Assembly (NCBI GenBank): GCA_030267565.1
Contig: BRXU01000018.1
Coordinates: forward strand, 2,108,001-2,172,000
Reading direction: 5' to 3'
Length of the DNA stretch: 64,000 nucleotides
Origin: Pleodorina starrii
Taxonomy: Eukaryota > Chlorophyta > Chlorophyceae > Chlamydomonadales > Volvocaceae
In this document: piece by piece, positions 12,146 to 23,763 of the stretch
How the letters are laid out: each line of letters begins with the position of its first letter
Numbering within the stretch: position 1 is the stretch's first letter
Program-made: the position numbers and the translations under genes
The notes under the pieces: model-generated
Told to the model about the DNA's origin: nothing
What the model saw: the letters and a program-made list of their open reading frames with translations, nothing else
The model's database searches: none

Positions 12146-15100
12146 TCAGTGCGCCGCCGCCGCCGGCCCCGACCCTGGCGCCAGGCAGTAGGGCGTCCAC
12201 GCGCACAGCCCCGCGTGCAGCAGCGCCACCGCCGCGCCCAGGCCCATCCCCCCACACACGCCCAGCTGCACCTTGCGCGGCTTCAAGTGCGCCGCCGCGG
12301 GCCACAAGTAACCCACCGCCGCCAGCAGCAGCCCGCCGGACGCAAAGGCGCGCAAGCGGTCAGCCAGGCGGGAGGGGTCAAAGGCAATGTCATCCACCGC
12401 CGCCCGCCCGCAGGGCAGCGGCAGCAGCAGCAGGGACACACCCGCCGCAAGGGTGGCGGCCAGCAGGCCGGCGGCGGCGGCGGGGAGGCGCCAGCCGGGG
12501 GCGCCGGCGCCGACCACGGCGCGTACCACGCCCACGCAGGCCACCCCAGGTGCGAGGCCTGGAGGGCGGACGGGCGGGCGGGGAGGGCGGAAAGGGAGAT
12601 GGGAGCAGACACTCATGAGGCAGAGAAAGGGTATTGCAGTACTGAGTGGAACCGCCCGCCCCTCCAAGCCCCTCCAAGCATTGGCCTGCGGCAGTGGCCA
12701 GTCAGCAGTCGCCGGTGGGCGGCCGCTCCACTCATGTTGGAAGTGGGTGCCTTGAGCCTTAAGACCCACACCCAACCTCCCCCCGGCTCGCCCGGGGGTC
12801 GCCACACCGCAAAGGGCTGAACCAAACCCGTGCTGAAACAATGGCGACGACGGCAGCGGCTGCAGCTGTGGCCGCCGTCCGCGCGTGCTTGACCCCCACC
12901 CCACCCCCCGCAGCTCGACCCACCCCACCTCGCAGCACCAGTGGCGGCAGCAGCGTGGACGCGTCCCCCAGGTGCCTCAGCAGCACCTCCGCCACCTCAT
13001 AAGCCGCCGGCACCACACTCAGCAGCAGCATCGCGCCCAGCACCAACGCCGCCCGCACGCACTCGCGGGGCCGGTCCACCCCCGCGGCCCCGGACACCGC
13101 AGGCGGGCCCAGGTCCAGGGGAACACCCCACGAGCCAGACGGCTGCTGCTGGGGGTTGGAGGCGGAGGGTGGTGGACGGGCGGGCGCGTTGGGTTTGGGC
13201 GGCCACGGGGAAAGCGGCGTTGGGTTTGGGGGGAGGTTCAGGAGCGCTCTGTCGGGACTGGAGTACGACACCAGATCGTGGAATCTATATTCCGCACTGC
13301 CATAAAGGAGGATGAATCTCTATCCTCAAAGCGTTGGTTAGCCCACTGATTCTTCAAACATGGCGCAGGAGCAGACGATAACACCATGATCAACCGGCCC
13401 CACCCACCCACCCACCCACCTTGGCATCGCAGTCCTTGCAGCTGCAATTTCCCTGGCAATGCAACTGCCCGCCGCTTGGCGGCTGAGGCCAGCCGAACCC
13501 GCCTCCGCCGCCCATGTCATCCACAGCGGCCGAGTACCCGGTCGCGCCGCCGCCGCCACCGTAGCCGTTGCGGCGCTCCAGGCCCTGGCCGCCCGCACCT
13601 CCGCGCCCCGCCGCCACACCCGTCGCGTGCACCGTGGTAGCGCTGCCGAGGCCGTTCATGTACGGCCCGCCGGGCCCATAAGCCCCGGGGTAGAAGCCGT
13701 TGCCTCCGCCGCCACCCCCCGCGACCCCCGCCGCCAGCAGCTGCTGGTTCTGCTTCTCCGCCCGCACACCCCCGCTCCCTGCCTCCGCCATCCCCATATC
13801 AAGCTGCAGAGCGCCGCCGCCGCCGATCCCATTCCCGCCGCCCTCCGCGTCCTTCGACTCGCCCTGCTCGCCACCCGCGCCCCCCGGCGGCGGCAGCGCG
13901 CTCAGTACGCGCCACAGCCCCGCGCCCGCCGCCGCGCCCGCCGCCGCCCACATCACCGCCGCGTGCTTGCTCAGGTAGTGCCGGTCCGCCCCCAGACCTA
14001 CAGCCTGGTGGTGCTGGTGCTGGTGATGACTCAGCAGTGCCGTGGTCAGCCCCGCCAGAGCCGCCCAAGTGGCGGCGCCCACCGACACGCCCATGCTGAG
14101 TGGCGGCGAGGAGGGCAGAAAGGCGCCCGCCAGCCCCGCGGCCGCCACCGGCGCCAGGAAGCCCGGGACCAGCAGCAGCAGGTCGGGCAGCAGCAGGCCC
14201 AGGTCGGCGGCGATGGGTGAGGCCAGGGAGCCGTCGGGGCGCTCCAACTTGGAAATGACCATGCTGATGAACTGCAGACTGCGGGGTGGCGGAGGTGGAG
14301 ATGGAGGGTCAGGGAGTGATATGCTCCTTTATTAAACAATGATGGGGGGGAGGGGGTTATGCACGGGGGGAAATGGGATAGGAAGGAAAGGGGAGGTTGA
14401 AAAGAGATAAAAAAAGTGCAATGACCAATGCGACGTTGGTACCGGGAAGGGAAGGGGCTGGGAGAGGAGTCCAGAAGGGTGGGCTGGGAGGGATGTGGGT
14501 GGGTGCGGGGCTGGAGAGGGAGAGAAAAGGGGGGTGCATGTGGGGCCGACGGGAGCCGAGTAGGGACTGGCGGGGGGACCGACGCTTGGGGCAGCGATGG
14601 ACGGATGGCGCCAAGAGAGGGAGAGGACGGGCATCGAGGGAGGGACGCACGGAGGGACGGATGCGCATCCGGGTGGGCGTGAAGGCGGTCGCGGGGACGA
14701 CAGGGTATGAGCGACGACAGAGCGCGCGCCCGGCCTCTGTATTCCCGCGCGACCCACATGCTCCGACACTGTTTCACCTCGAGTCCGGTTCGCTGGCGGT
14801 TCGCTGGCGTCGCCTCCGTCCCCGGCTTCATCTCGATTGCCCCCCGCCCCATCTCACGCCCAGACCCCCCCCTCGTTAATGTTACGGGTGACGGGTGACG
14901 ACGACGAGGAGGAGGACGCAACGGAGCGCAGCAGCTCCCCGCAGCGCAACGCAACGCAACGCAGAGGGGAGCGAACGGGGACTCACGCCGCGGCCGACAG
15001 CGTGGCGGCGGTGGCCACGTGGCCGTGCTCCGCCGTCTCCAGCGCATCCGGGATGAGCTCCGCAAACACGATCCAGATCATGCAGCCCGCGGCGAATCCC

Positions 15101-16221
15101 AGCGCAATGGGCAGCAGGCCGCTAAACGTCTCCACAAACATGTACGACGGCACCGCCACGATGCCCTGCGGCAGCGCACTCAGCAGCGTCCAGAACAGCG
15201 CCGTGCGGGGCGGCGTGCCGCGCGTCACCATGATAGTGGCCACCGCCATGCCCTCCGGGATGTTGTGCAGCCCGATGGCGATGGTCACCAGCAGCCCCTG
15301 CGCCCAGCCGCGCGGCCCGGAGAACGACACGCCCACGCCCGAGCCCTCGCCAAACGCGTGCGCTGCCATGACGCCGATGATGAGCATCGCCTTGCGCGCG
15401 TCGGCGCCCTGCAGGTCGGAGAAGGACACGTCCTCGAAGCGGGAGAGCCAGGCCTGGGAGTAGGCCATGGCCGCCACGCCCAGCAGGATGCCGGCCAGCA
15501 CCAGACTGGCGCTGTAGGCCTTGCTCTCCTCGAGCAGGTCGAAGGAGGCGGCCAGCATGACGCCGCAGCCCACGGCGCTGGCGATGCCGGACCAGTAGGG
15601 GTCGAGCTTGCCGGTGAAGAGGTAGGGCAGCGCGCCCACGCCGGAGAGGAGGGACATGACCATGGTCATGGCGAGGAGCAGCCAGAGGGAGACGGAGGGG
15701 GGCGCCGCTGCAGCTGCAGGTGCATCGTCGGAGAGCCGGGAGCTGCTGCTGCCGCGGCTGCTGCTGCTATCGGCGTCGGCCGCGCTGCGGACGCCGGTGT
15801 GGGCGTGGAGCGTTGGCAGGGGGGCATCGGTGGCGATGCTGCCGTCGGGCGCGCGGGCGAGGTCCGCGCCGCGCTTTGCGGCCGCCTCACGCAGGCCGGA
15901 TGCGTAGGCCTGATGGGGTACGCTCGCCTGAGGCAGGGCGGCCAAGGAGGGTGGCCGTGGATCAGCTGCAACCGAAACATGGACCGAGAGCGACGCCTTC
16001 GATTGGCAGTGGACGTGCTATAACATAACGTCCAATTGACCTAGGTCGGCAGTGTACCTAAAATCTGTTATGTCTGTGGGAGCTACAAAGGCGTGTGCAC
16101 TGCGGAAGCCCCCGCACCCAAGCAAGGGAGTCATTGCAGTTGATTCAATGTATACCTGCGAAACTGATAAAAAGGCCCCAAGTAGAAGCACAAAGACGGC
16201 CAGATGGCCACTAGGTGCCAT
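12146..16221 (-). CDS. ZIP-family metal-ion transporter with long C-terminal extension
   Basis: Five exons: 16221-16041, 15965-14987, 14278-13420, 13148-12929, 12558-12146; 883 aa, phases consistent. The start gives a signal-peptide-like N-terminus (MAPSGHLAVFVLLLGAFLSV). Exon 2 holds the ZIP core: first membrane helix SLWLLLAMTMVMSLLSGVG, then HAFGEGSGVGVSF (aa ~263) and GLHNIPEGMAVA (aa ~292), the two signature metal-site helices of the ZupT/ZTP29-type branch, and AELIPD (aa ~362). ZIP proteins move Zn2+ or Fe2+ into the cytosol, often from an organelle or the secretory pathway. Exons 3-5 (aa ~387-883) are unusual: several extra hydrophobic segments, a His cluster SHHQHQHHQ at aa ~470, a Gly/Asn-rich linker and a Cys motif LHCQGNCSCKDCDAK at aa ~660. 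Family is firm; substrate is unknown. The first junction (intron 15966-16040, 75 bp) is the least certain. Confidence 0.9.
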
Positions 16222-17482
16222 GCTGCCTCTCCGGGACTTTCCGGTCAGCGTCTCAATCCGGCCGCAGTCCGTCCAGAGCACCCGCCTGAGACGGGTCGTA
16301 GGAACATCGCAAAGACTTTAGGACAATTCCATCGTCGACGAGGGAGCTTATCTTCAAAACCTGTTGCGAGCGAGCTGCTACAGTGTTCACGTTTGCTCTG
16401 GGGTTGATCTAGCACAGAAATTGTAAGCGAGGGATAACGCAGAAGTAAAATGTATGATTGCGGTACAAGGGGTTTGGGCTGAGTTACAAGTGTCCGTCGT
16501 ATCTTCCGTCAACTGCCCGCATGGTGCTATGACACTATATCTGTATATGACTTGCGGCGATCCACCTATGCCTAATGTTCAATGCATTTATACACATCAT
16601 AAATACGAAGGGCTATCTCACCCAACCACGCGATGCCGTAATCTGTTGCGTTTTGCACCTTTGTAGTCGCTTCAGGCCAGCTATCGAAACACCCTATCCG
16701 TCTGCCTCGTGTTGCAAGCCAAGGCAGTCTCACCAATGCGAAGGAATGCGCGGAGCAACGACGGGCCTTCAGTTGCGCACGCTGCGCGCTCACCCAGGGG
16801 CTACGAACTCCCCAACCCGGTCGGGTAGTGTCATGGTTGGAGGTTCAACGGGTTGGCCACATTGCCACATTTACATACATAGCTTTCACGAAAAGAGCCG
16901 TGCATTGGATGCCACTTGCAAAGTACGGCCAAGAGACGCACAAGCGTCCATTGCGACAGACCCAATCACATGCCCGCACGCATCTCCCCCACGTGTTCTC
17001 GGTCGCCTACGTCCCTTCGATGCGGTGTCGCCCCCAGCGCATCCCCCGCCCGCACATCACGCCTCTTGGCCAGGGCCAAGTGCTTGCCTTTGGGAAGGAT
17101 GCGCACACCCACCACCCGTGTAGTATCTGGCCGCACGGAAGGGCTGCCCAGGGCTTCATGGTCAAACATGCAAAGAAACACACTTCTGCAGGCCGGCATT
17201 GCAGGCCCTGCGCTGCTCGTATGCCCACGCCATGAGAAAGGGGACCATTCGCCCGCACCCCCACCTCCACGCTCTTTCACCCAACAACAGCAGCAGCCAC
17301 TTCACCGCAATATCTCTGCAACACATTCATTCGGGTGTCGGCAGGTCGTCGTGTCCTCCCCAATGTGCCACCCCTGATGGTCGCCAGCGACCCACCAGCC
17401 AAGGAACTAACAGTACGCCCACACACACACCCCTTCCGCACCAAAAAAGAGTACTAAACGTTAAAAAAACGACCGCGCCAGT
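16222..17482. other. Intergenic region upstream of ZIP gene
   Basis: Lower-GC sequence of 1.26 kb holding the ZIP promoter at its left end and probably the 3' UTR of the minus-strand gene on the right. Contains a copy of a short dispersed repeat near 17000-17030 (see 3424-3462). No exon-like frame seen. Confidence 0.5.
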
Positions 17483-19887
17483 TTAAAAGTCAAGGTCGTC
17501 CAGGTCAACGCGCTCCCGCAGCAACCACAGCTTCCGGATATCCCACTTCCACCCCCGAAACCCCTCAGCCCAGCGCAGCACAGCCCCCCCCCCCACACAC
17601 ACCCACACACGCGCCACCTCGGCCCGGTGCTGTCTGGTGCTGTCTGGGCGAGCTTTCCATTTGCCCTGGTAGGTAGGTCGCCTCCTCTGCAGCGCACGGC
17701 CACTTGGCCCGCTGGCTCCGAAACCCTTTCCGAGGGTCAGGAGCCCACTTCAACACCCATATAACAACCTGGGACCCCCCTACGGCGGACCTCAGGCCGG
17801 TGCAACAGCCCCGACCCCTCCCTGGACCCAACGCCGCCGCCTCATCGCCCTCATCACCGCGGTTCGCCCTTGGTTTCCTGCCGGGATGATGGGACTCCGG
17901 GGCCCCGGCGGCCGGCAGCGCAGCTGAGTCCCATCACGTATCCCCATCACGACCCGCGGGTCGTGCTTTCATTCCCTCACACACCCGCCCGACCCCCGCC
18001 TCCGCTCCCCGCCTTGGCTCCCAGCTGCATAAAGCCCACTCCTCGCCCATTCATTCCTCGCCCTCCATGAGCGGCGGCTTACTTGGCAGCAGCAGCAGCC
18101 GCAGCGGCCTGGGGCTGCGGTTTCTGCTGCTGCTGAGGCTGCTGAGGCTGCTGTTGGATCTCCTGCTGCTGATGGAGACGCATGGAGGCAGTCTGTGCGG
18201 CAGTGGGAGTTGCGGCGCACACACATACGTCAAACAATACAATACAAATATACAATACAATCCCGAGGCGGTGAGCGCGGTGAGGGCAATGTACAACATG
18301 GCGGATGCGGCACCGGTGGGAGTGGGGCGCCCTCGCCAGCGCGAGTCTCCTAGGCGGGCCGCCCGGCACGCGCCACCCAGGCCGCCGCCGCCGCCGCCGC
18401 CCCGCCAACCGGCCAGCAGGAGCCGCACTCGGCGCGGCTGCCCGCCTCCTCGCGCTGCTGGGCTGCCTCACGGCGCACCCGACCAGCCCTCTCCCAACAC
18501 CGCCCCCCTAGGAGCCGTCTCTCGTCACAACCCGAACTCAAACCCTGAAGCCCAAACAACCAGGTTGCCCCTCCAGGGCCCCCGACCAGCCCTCACCCAC
18601 CCCACCCCACCCCACCCCACCCCACCCCACCCCACCCCACCCCACCCCACCCCACCCCACCCCACCCCACCCCACCCCACCCCACCCCACCCCACCCCAC
18701 CCCACCCCACCCACCTGCAGCGGTTCCCCGAATATGTACCACCCCGTGAGGACGCCCAGCCTGCGACACGGGCGCGCGCGGGTGGGCAGGCGCAGTCGTA
18801 TCCGAACTGAGCGGGCCGGGGCGGGGCGGGGCAGGGCGGGCCGGGGCGGAGCGGGCCGGGGCGGGGCGGGCCGGGGCGGGCCGGGGCGTCACGCAGCCGG
18901 GGCGGCCCGCTGTTCGGCTGGTCGGCTGGGTGCGGCGTCCGTCAGCACGCTCGCGTGCAGGTAGCGGGGGCGAGCCGGTTAGAACTAGCTTGCTTGGTCG
19001 CCAAGCCGGTTAGAACTAGCTTGCTTGCTTGCTTGGTCACAAGGACGGCTGATAGATTCGGGGAGGGGATGGGTGCACCCAACACGGAGGGCACTTGACA
19101 GTCGCCGCGCGTTGATGCGGAGGGGGGCAACAGCATGCGCAGGTGCAGGTGCAGGCCGCACGTGAGGGCGGGGGCGGGGTCTTGTACCCGGGGGCCGGGC
19201 TCACGGCCGCCAGCTCAGCTGCCTCACGCACGTGGGAACCGACACCGACACCGGCGGCCCGCCAGCTGAAGGGGTGTCCAGCCTCAGCCGCCAGAGGACC
19301 TACCCGACGACCATCAAGAGCTCTCCTCGTCCCCGCAACATGGCCACCTGCCCCTCTGAGCCCTCCCTGCCAGATCCAGATCCAGATCCAGATGAAGGCA
19401 GGCAATCTCAATCGCTGTCTGGCAACACGGGCCGGACAGGTGGTGGTGCAAGGCGGGGGGAGCAGCTGGTGTGGGTGGGCAGGGGAGCAAGGATGGCACT
19501 CCACTGCACGAGGGGGCGGGGGAGGGGCCAGGGCTGCTCGTGAGGGGTACTTTGCACGCACCCGCACGGGGCAATCCAACCCAGCCTCCATAGCCCGGAC
19601 GATAGGCCCTAACCCCTCCCGTCCGAATCTTACCTCGAAGAGTCAGTCCTTGCGCCTCTGAAGCGTATCCAGCCCGCACGTGCGAGCCTTACAGCGTTGC
19701 CCCGGTCTGATGGCGAACAGAGCGCATATTTGTGGTCCTTTCGAAACAATGCTAGTGCGTTACGAACACGACTGCGATGTGCTACTACGAATTTCGGCGA
19801 AAATGTACGGCAAGTTCTTTCGTTTGGACCGTTCAGGACCACTTGCTCAGATATGCCCGTTTGCTTCATTACTTCTGCATCCTGCAT
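17483..19887 (-). CDS. Unidentified minus-strand gene, probable small membrane protein (uncertain model)
   Basis: Clear coding islands, but the model is tentative. Candidate exons in gene order: 19887-19634 (ATG, ends at a GTAAGA donor); ~19280-19190, reading WRAAGVGVGSHVREAAELAA; an unusual 46-base exon 18760-18715 reading LGVLTGWYIFGEPLQ, a likely membrane segment; and ~18211-18077, TASMRLHQQQEI followed by polyGln/polyAla and a TAA stop. These join in phase. A further island at ~17560-17483, GFRGWKWDIRKLWLLRERV then DLDDLDF and TAA, is certainly coding-like. It is either an alternative last exon (the GCCAA|GTAAGC site before the 18077 stop is a good donor) or the end of another gene. The combination suggests a small membrane protein with a charged tail. 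I do not recognise the family. The first exon could be 5' UTR. Confidence 0.4.
18597..18712. repeat. (CCCCA)n minisatellite abutting a splice donor
   Basis: About 23 tandem CCCCA units (GGGGT on the minus strand) begin right at the donor of the 46-base exon 18760-18715, so the intron starts with the repeat. Confidence 0.95.
18810..19040. repeat. GGGGC/GGGCC-rich stretch and GGTTAGAACTAGCTTGCTT direct repeats
   Basis: 18815-18890 is a degenerate GGGGC/GGGCC array. At about 18977-19035 two copies of GGTTAGAACTAGCTTGCTT are separated by ~20 bases, with extra GCTT units in the second. All intronic in the proposed minus-strand gene. Confidence 0.8.
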
Positions 19888-20006
19888 TCGCGACCTGTAA
19901 TACACAACCAGCTGTGCATTTCTGTTCTACCCACCTAAGGTGTCCGATTGTGTAGTTTTCGCTCGTGCCAATAATCGAATCACAGTTTATAAGTTTTCAT
20001 TTTACA
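19888..20006. promoter_or_regulatory. Very short head-to-head promoter region
   Basis: Only 119 bases separate the proposed minus-strand start (19887) from the plus-strand DUF1995 start (20007). The stretch is AT-richer than its neighbours. If both starts are right, the two genes share one bidirectional promoter and part of the upstream open frame is 5' UTR. Confidence 0.35.
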
Positions 20007-23000
20007 ATGTTGCATAAACACACAGCTGGTGCTGAAGCGCGTGGTTGCTCGCTCGGCGGGAGGCGACTGGTGTGCAGGCGCCCGGTGTTTGGTGGTCGGT
20101 GTTTAACGGTCTGTGCAAAGGCCAGCGCGAGCGACTCGGCGGAAGTAAGGTATGTCCCGCCACCTGGTCCATACTCGGTGCCCTCCGCGAAAGGTGCGAG
20201 CACTTTTGAGCCCTGGAAATATCATCTCTCGGCAGGGTGAACAGGGTTGTGCCCATTCCCGACGGGCCTGTCCAGCAAGCACAACAAGCTGCTCAAGCTA
20301 TAGAGACGGCTTGGCGCGATGGCGTACGCTTGCAGCGAGTGGAGCTCCTGCTGCCGCTGATCGGAGCCACAGACCTCGACGACTGGTCAGTGCCAATACC
20401 CCGGCGCCTGGATTGGCTATGGAGCGTCAAAACTAATCAACGCGCGTGCTGTCGTGCAGGCCTGGCGGCATACGACAGCAGTTTAAGGCTGCGCAACCCA
20501 TGGTGGAGAACATCCTGCGCACCGTCAAGCAGATTAAGGGCCTTCAGGGCCCACTGGCGGCAAACATTTGGGATCAGGGGGACGCTGTCGGAGCTTGGAC
20601 TGGCAAAAACCTAGCCTGTGTCCTGTTTCCCACGGCCAGCACACTGGACCGGGTGAGTGGGGTGCCAACGGTGCAAGGTCTCCACCAGTCATACTTTGCG
20701 AACGTGTTGGGGTGGCTTGGGTCGGGGGGCGGGCCAAATAGCCGCGTATCGCTACTGCCGCGAACGCTGGGGAGGGGCGGGGGCTGGTCAGGGGTACTGG
20801 GCGGCCTGGCGGGTGGGAACGCGGGCCCTGCCCTGGAAGCAGGTTGCCTCATTGGGAGTCTGTCATGTGTTTCGCACGAGCCCAATGGAAGCATCGTGGC
20901 GATGGGATACTAGGGTGTCCGAATGGCCCAGGCATGGGCATTTCGTATGGCGGTGGTTGGATCTGAGTGCCGGTACTGTCCACATCAGGGGTTGCAACCC
21001 CAACTGCAACCCCAACTGGAGGCAGGGGAGTTCCCACTGCTGGGGGGGGGGCGGGGGGGTGATGGGTTTACTTTACAGGGCCGCAGCTGTGAGCATATCG
21101 TATGAGCAAGGCTGTCGCCGGCGCGCTTACCACCCCTGTGAGCCGTCGTGTGTGGTCTGTGTTGCACGAACTGCCAGCAGCTGCCGCCAGACGGAGACCA
21201 CTCGCCGCGGACACACTGGGCAATGAGCCGAGCCTGCGGCAGCGGGTCTCGATGGGAGGGAGGGAGGGAGGGAGAGGGGGCCGAAGACGGCGCCGGAGAC
21301 GGACGGACACAGGCCACCGCCTTGCTGTCGCCCTGCATGTGTGGCGGTCTTGACGTTGCACTGTGAACCTGTGTGCACTTCGGCGCAGTCACACACACAC
21401 ACGCGCATGAACCCATCCCCACCGTCCTGACGCATGGGGGAGGATGGCCCCATGGGGGATGGGACATGAAGCTGGGGTGCCATTCGGCGCCCTTGCCGTA
21501 ACACACAACATTTTGCGGATGCCCGCGCGCTCCGCCTGAGAACACACGCGGGCGTTCGTGCAGCTCAGGTGTGCGCAGCAGCGCTTCCAAAGACGCCATC
21601 CGCATGTCGGTGCGTTGGACCTGGTCGCACAGCGGCGTAGCGCAGGCCCCATGCCGGGCCCCATGCTGGCTGGGTCTACCCCTGCGCCTGTAAGCCTGCG
21701 CCGGAACGCGAATCTTCCGGTCCCCCTTTTGATACCCCGCGCCTCCCCCCCTCGTTTCCCCGCAGTTGACCAAGCTCTGCAACGGGCCGGATGCGCCGCC
21801 GTTGGTGCTGATTGTGAACCCGCAGTGGGAAACTCGCGGCAACCTGGTTTCGGACTTTGGGTTCGGGCAGAAGAAGGCGGATGCGGAGCGGTTCATAGAC
21901 AGCTTCCAGCCCACGTACTGCCTTAAGCAGTTGCGGGTGTACGGCGACTCGATTCGGTAAGTCGGTTAAAACAGTTGCTGGTGTATGTCGATCGATCCGG
22001 TGAGGTCGGGGCTTGGGAAGTGTAATAACCGGGGCGGGCAAGGCCTCGATGCCGGGCGTTGCGCGGCAATGTCAGGATTTCCGAAAGGGCTGCGGGCACC
22101 AGCGGGTTGGCGATGTGGGCACCCATGGATACGACGCTGCCCGAGTCTGACAGTGTGAAGGGAGAGTCGCTCTGCGCGGAGGATGCCGCACGCACCCACA
22201 CCAGCGGATGATGCCGCCTCCACACGGCCAGGCGGTCAGGTGTCAGGAAGCGACCTAGAGGGAGGAGGCCGATGCCCGGTCAGCAGGACGGCAGGGTCCG
22301 GGGCAGCCAGGAGGCAGAAAGGAAGCAGGGCGGCCGAGCTGCCCCTCCCCCCCCACCGCCAGCGATTGCTGCCGGCCGCTTGGCGCGCCTTCGGGGTGCG
22401 CTGCCGGCTTACCGTCTACAGGCGTCCCGAAGGCGCGCGCCGTCGAGGTTGGAGCTGCGCGAGTCAGGGGTCGATGCGCATGCGGCTGGGGCCCGTGCGG
22501 TACTCTGGGGCCCCCATGCTGCTGGAGTTTTGAGCCGCGGGGGCGTCATGCGCAGCTTTTGACAAATGCTGCGACCTGCGAGCACGGTGGTGACAGACGT
22601 GTGGGGCCGCAGACGCTGACGCGCTTCTCTGCTGTGGCCGTCCAGGACGCTCAAGGCGCACCCGAACCGGTGGCAAATACACGTGGTGAGCCGGGGAGGC
22701 AGCTCGGACTGCATCGCGACGCGGGACGAGCAGCCGTCGTACCAGGACATCGAGTCGCTGCTCCGAGACCGGCCGGAGTCCATGATGAACAAGGTAGGGC
22801 GGGCGGTGGCGGGTTGTGGTGCAGCCTTGCGGCTTTGCGGCATTGTGGGGCGGGCTAGCTGTGGAGCGGGTTAGCCGCAGAGGGCGAAAGACGTAGGAAT
22901 GCCAGGTGCGCAGTTCGCGCACTGCCGTGCGCCGTTCGTGCGCCTGGAAATGTAGGTTGCGGTTCCTTGGATCGTACCCCCCCGAGGAGGATGGGCCATG

Positions 23001-23236
23001 GGGGCTTCCTCCCACGGACTGCCCCCTGCCCAAGGAACTGGCGCACAGCTTGCAGCATGATGTCGCGTTGATTGCTTTGCCCCACCGCGGACTCCCGTGC
23101 AAAGAGCTGCCATTGCGATGGTGCCCCACGGCGTATCGGGCCCCCCTGCCCCCTGACCCGCCCCACGCAGTCGATCTTCGACCGGATCAAGATTGAGTTT
23201 GCGTTCAACCAGGACTCGCTGAAGCAGCAGCCGTGA
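20007..23236 (+). CDS. DUF1995-domain plastid protein (LPA3/adenylate-kinase-related family)
   Basis: Six exons: 20007-20149, 20236-20385, 20460-20652, 21766-21956, 22646-22793, 23171-23236 (TGA); 296 aa, every junction in phase. Residues 1-45 (MLHKHTAGAEARGCSLGGRR..., basic and Ser/Ala-rich) look like a plastid transit peptide. The mature part fits DUF1995: VPIPDGPVQQAQQAAQAIE, then a helical region AWRDGVRLQRVELLLPLIG, a central LVLIVNPQW strand, a QPTYCLKQLRV strand and WQIHVVSRGG near the C-terminus. In plants this family includes the PSII-assembly factor LPA3 and related plastid proteins with unknown chemistry; which subgroup this is cannot be told. Intron 3 (20653-21765) is the largest. 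An in-frame GTG 42 bases upstream is a weaker start than the ATG. Confidence 0.85.
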
Positions 23237-23758
23237 GGGCGGGTTGCCTCCCTCTGGGCGAGTGCGATGTTCCGTCGTCGTGAGGTTTCGAGTTGGTTGA
23301 GTTGGTTGATTTTGAGTGAGTAAGCGAGTACACACCTGGCTTGTTATTTTTTGGTATGGTACGAGTGAGCGGTCTGTTGTATTCGCGTCGGGTGCGACGT
23401 GCGGCCGTCCGCCGTAATCTTTGTGGACTAAGCTCGGTGTGTTGGCTGTGACCCGTGGTGTGGTATTACGCTGGGTTCACCAAGCGGGTGCGTTGAACGG
23501 TGCATCCCGCGGAGGGCTGGGCCTCCCGAGGATGGCTTATGGAGTGGTATAATCGAAGGAGGGGAATGAAGGTGGTGATGACGTGTGGTCGTTTCGTGAG
23601 CTTAGATAGATGGGCAAGCATGGGAAGCACGGGTAAGGGTTAGGGAGTGCAGGGTGTTCACGCGCGGTGACGTGCGGCGCTTTGTGGCTTTGATTGACAT
23701 GCTTCCCCGTTTTAGTCGGCATGTTGACTGGCCCACTTCTTCGGAATGTACTCTTTTA

Positions 23759-23763
23759 TGTAA
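23759..23763 (+). terminator. TGTAA poly(A) signal candidate for the DUF1995 gene
   Basis: Chlorophyte-type TGTAA about 520 bases after the stop codon. It is the first convincing one I saw downstream. Confidence 0.4.

Noticed and set aside
11642..12820. 392-codon plus-strand frame
   Set aside because: Antisense to the last ZIP exons; Arg/Pro/Gln composition typical of GC-rich shadow frames.
15019..16023. 334-codon plus-strand frame
   Set aside because: Exact antisense of the ZIP core exon.
18597..18712. Telomeric repeat
   Set aside because: CCCCA/GGGGT does not match the TTTTAGGG-type repeat of green algae and is interstitial within a gene.
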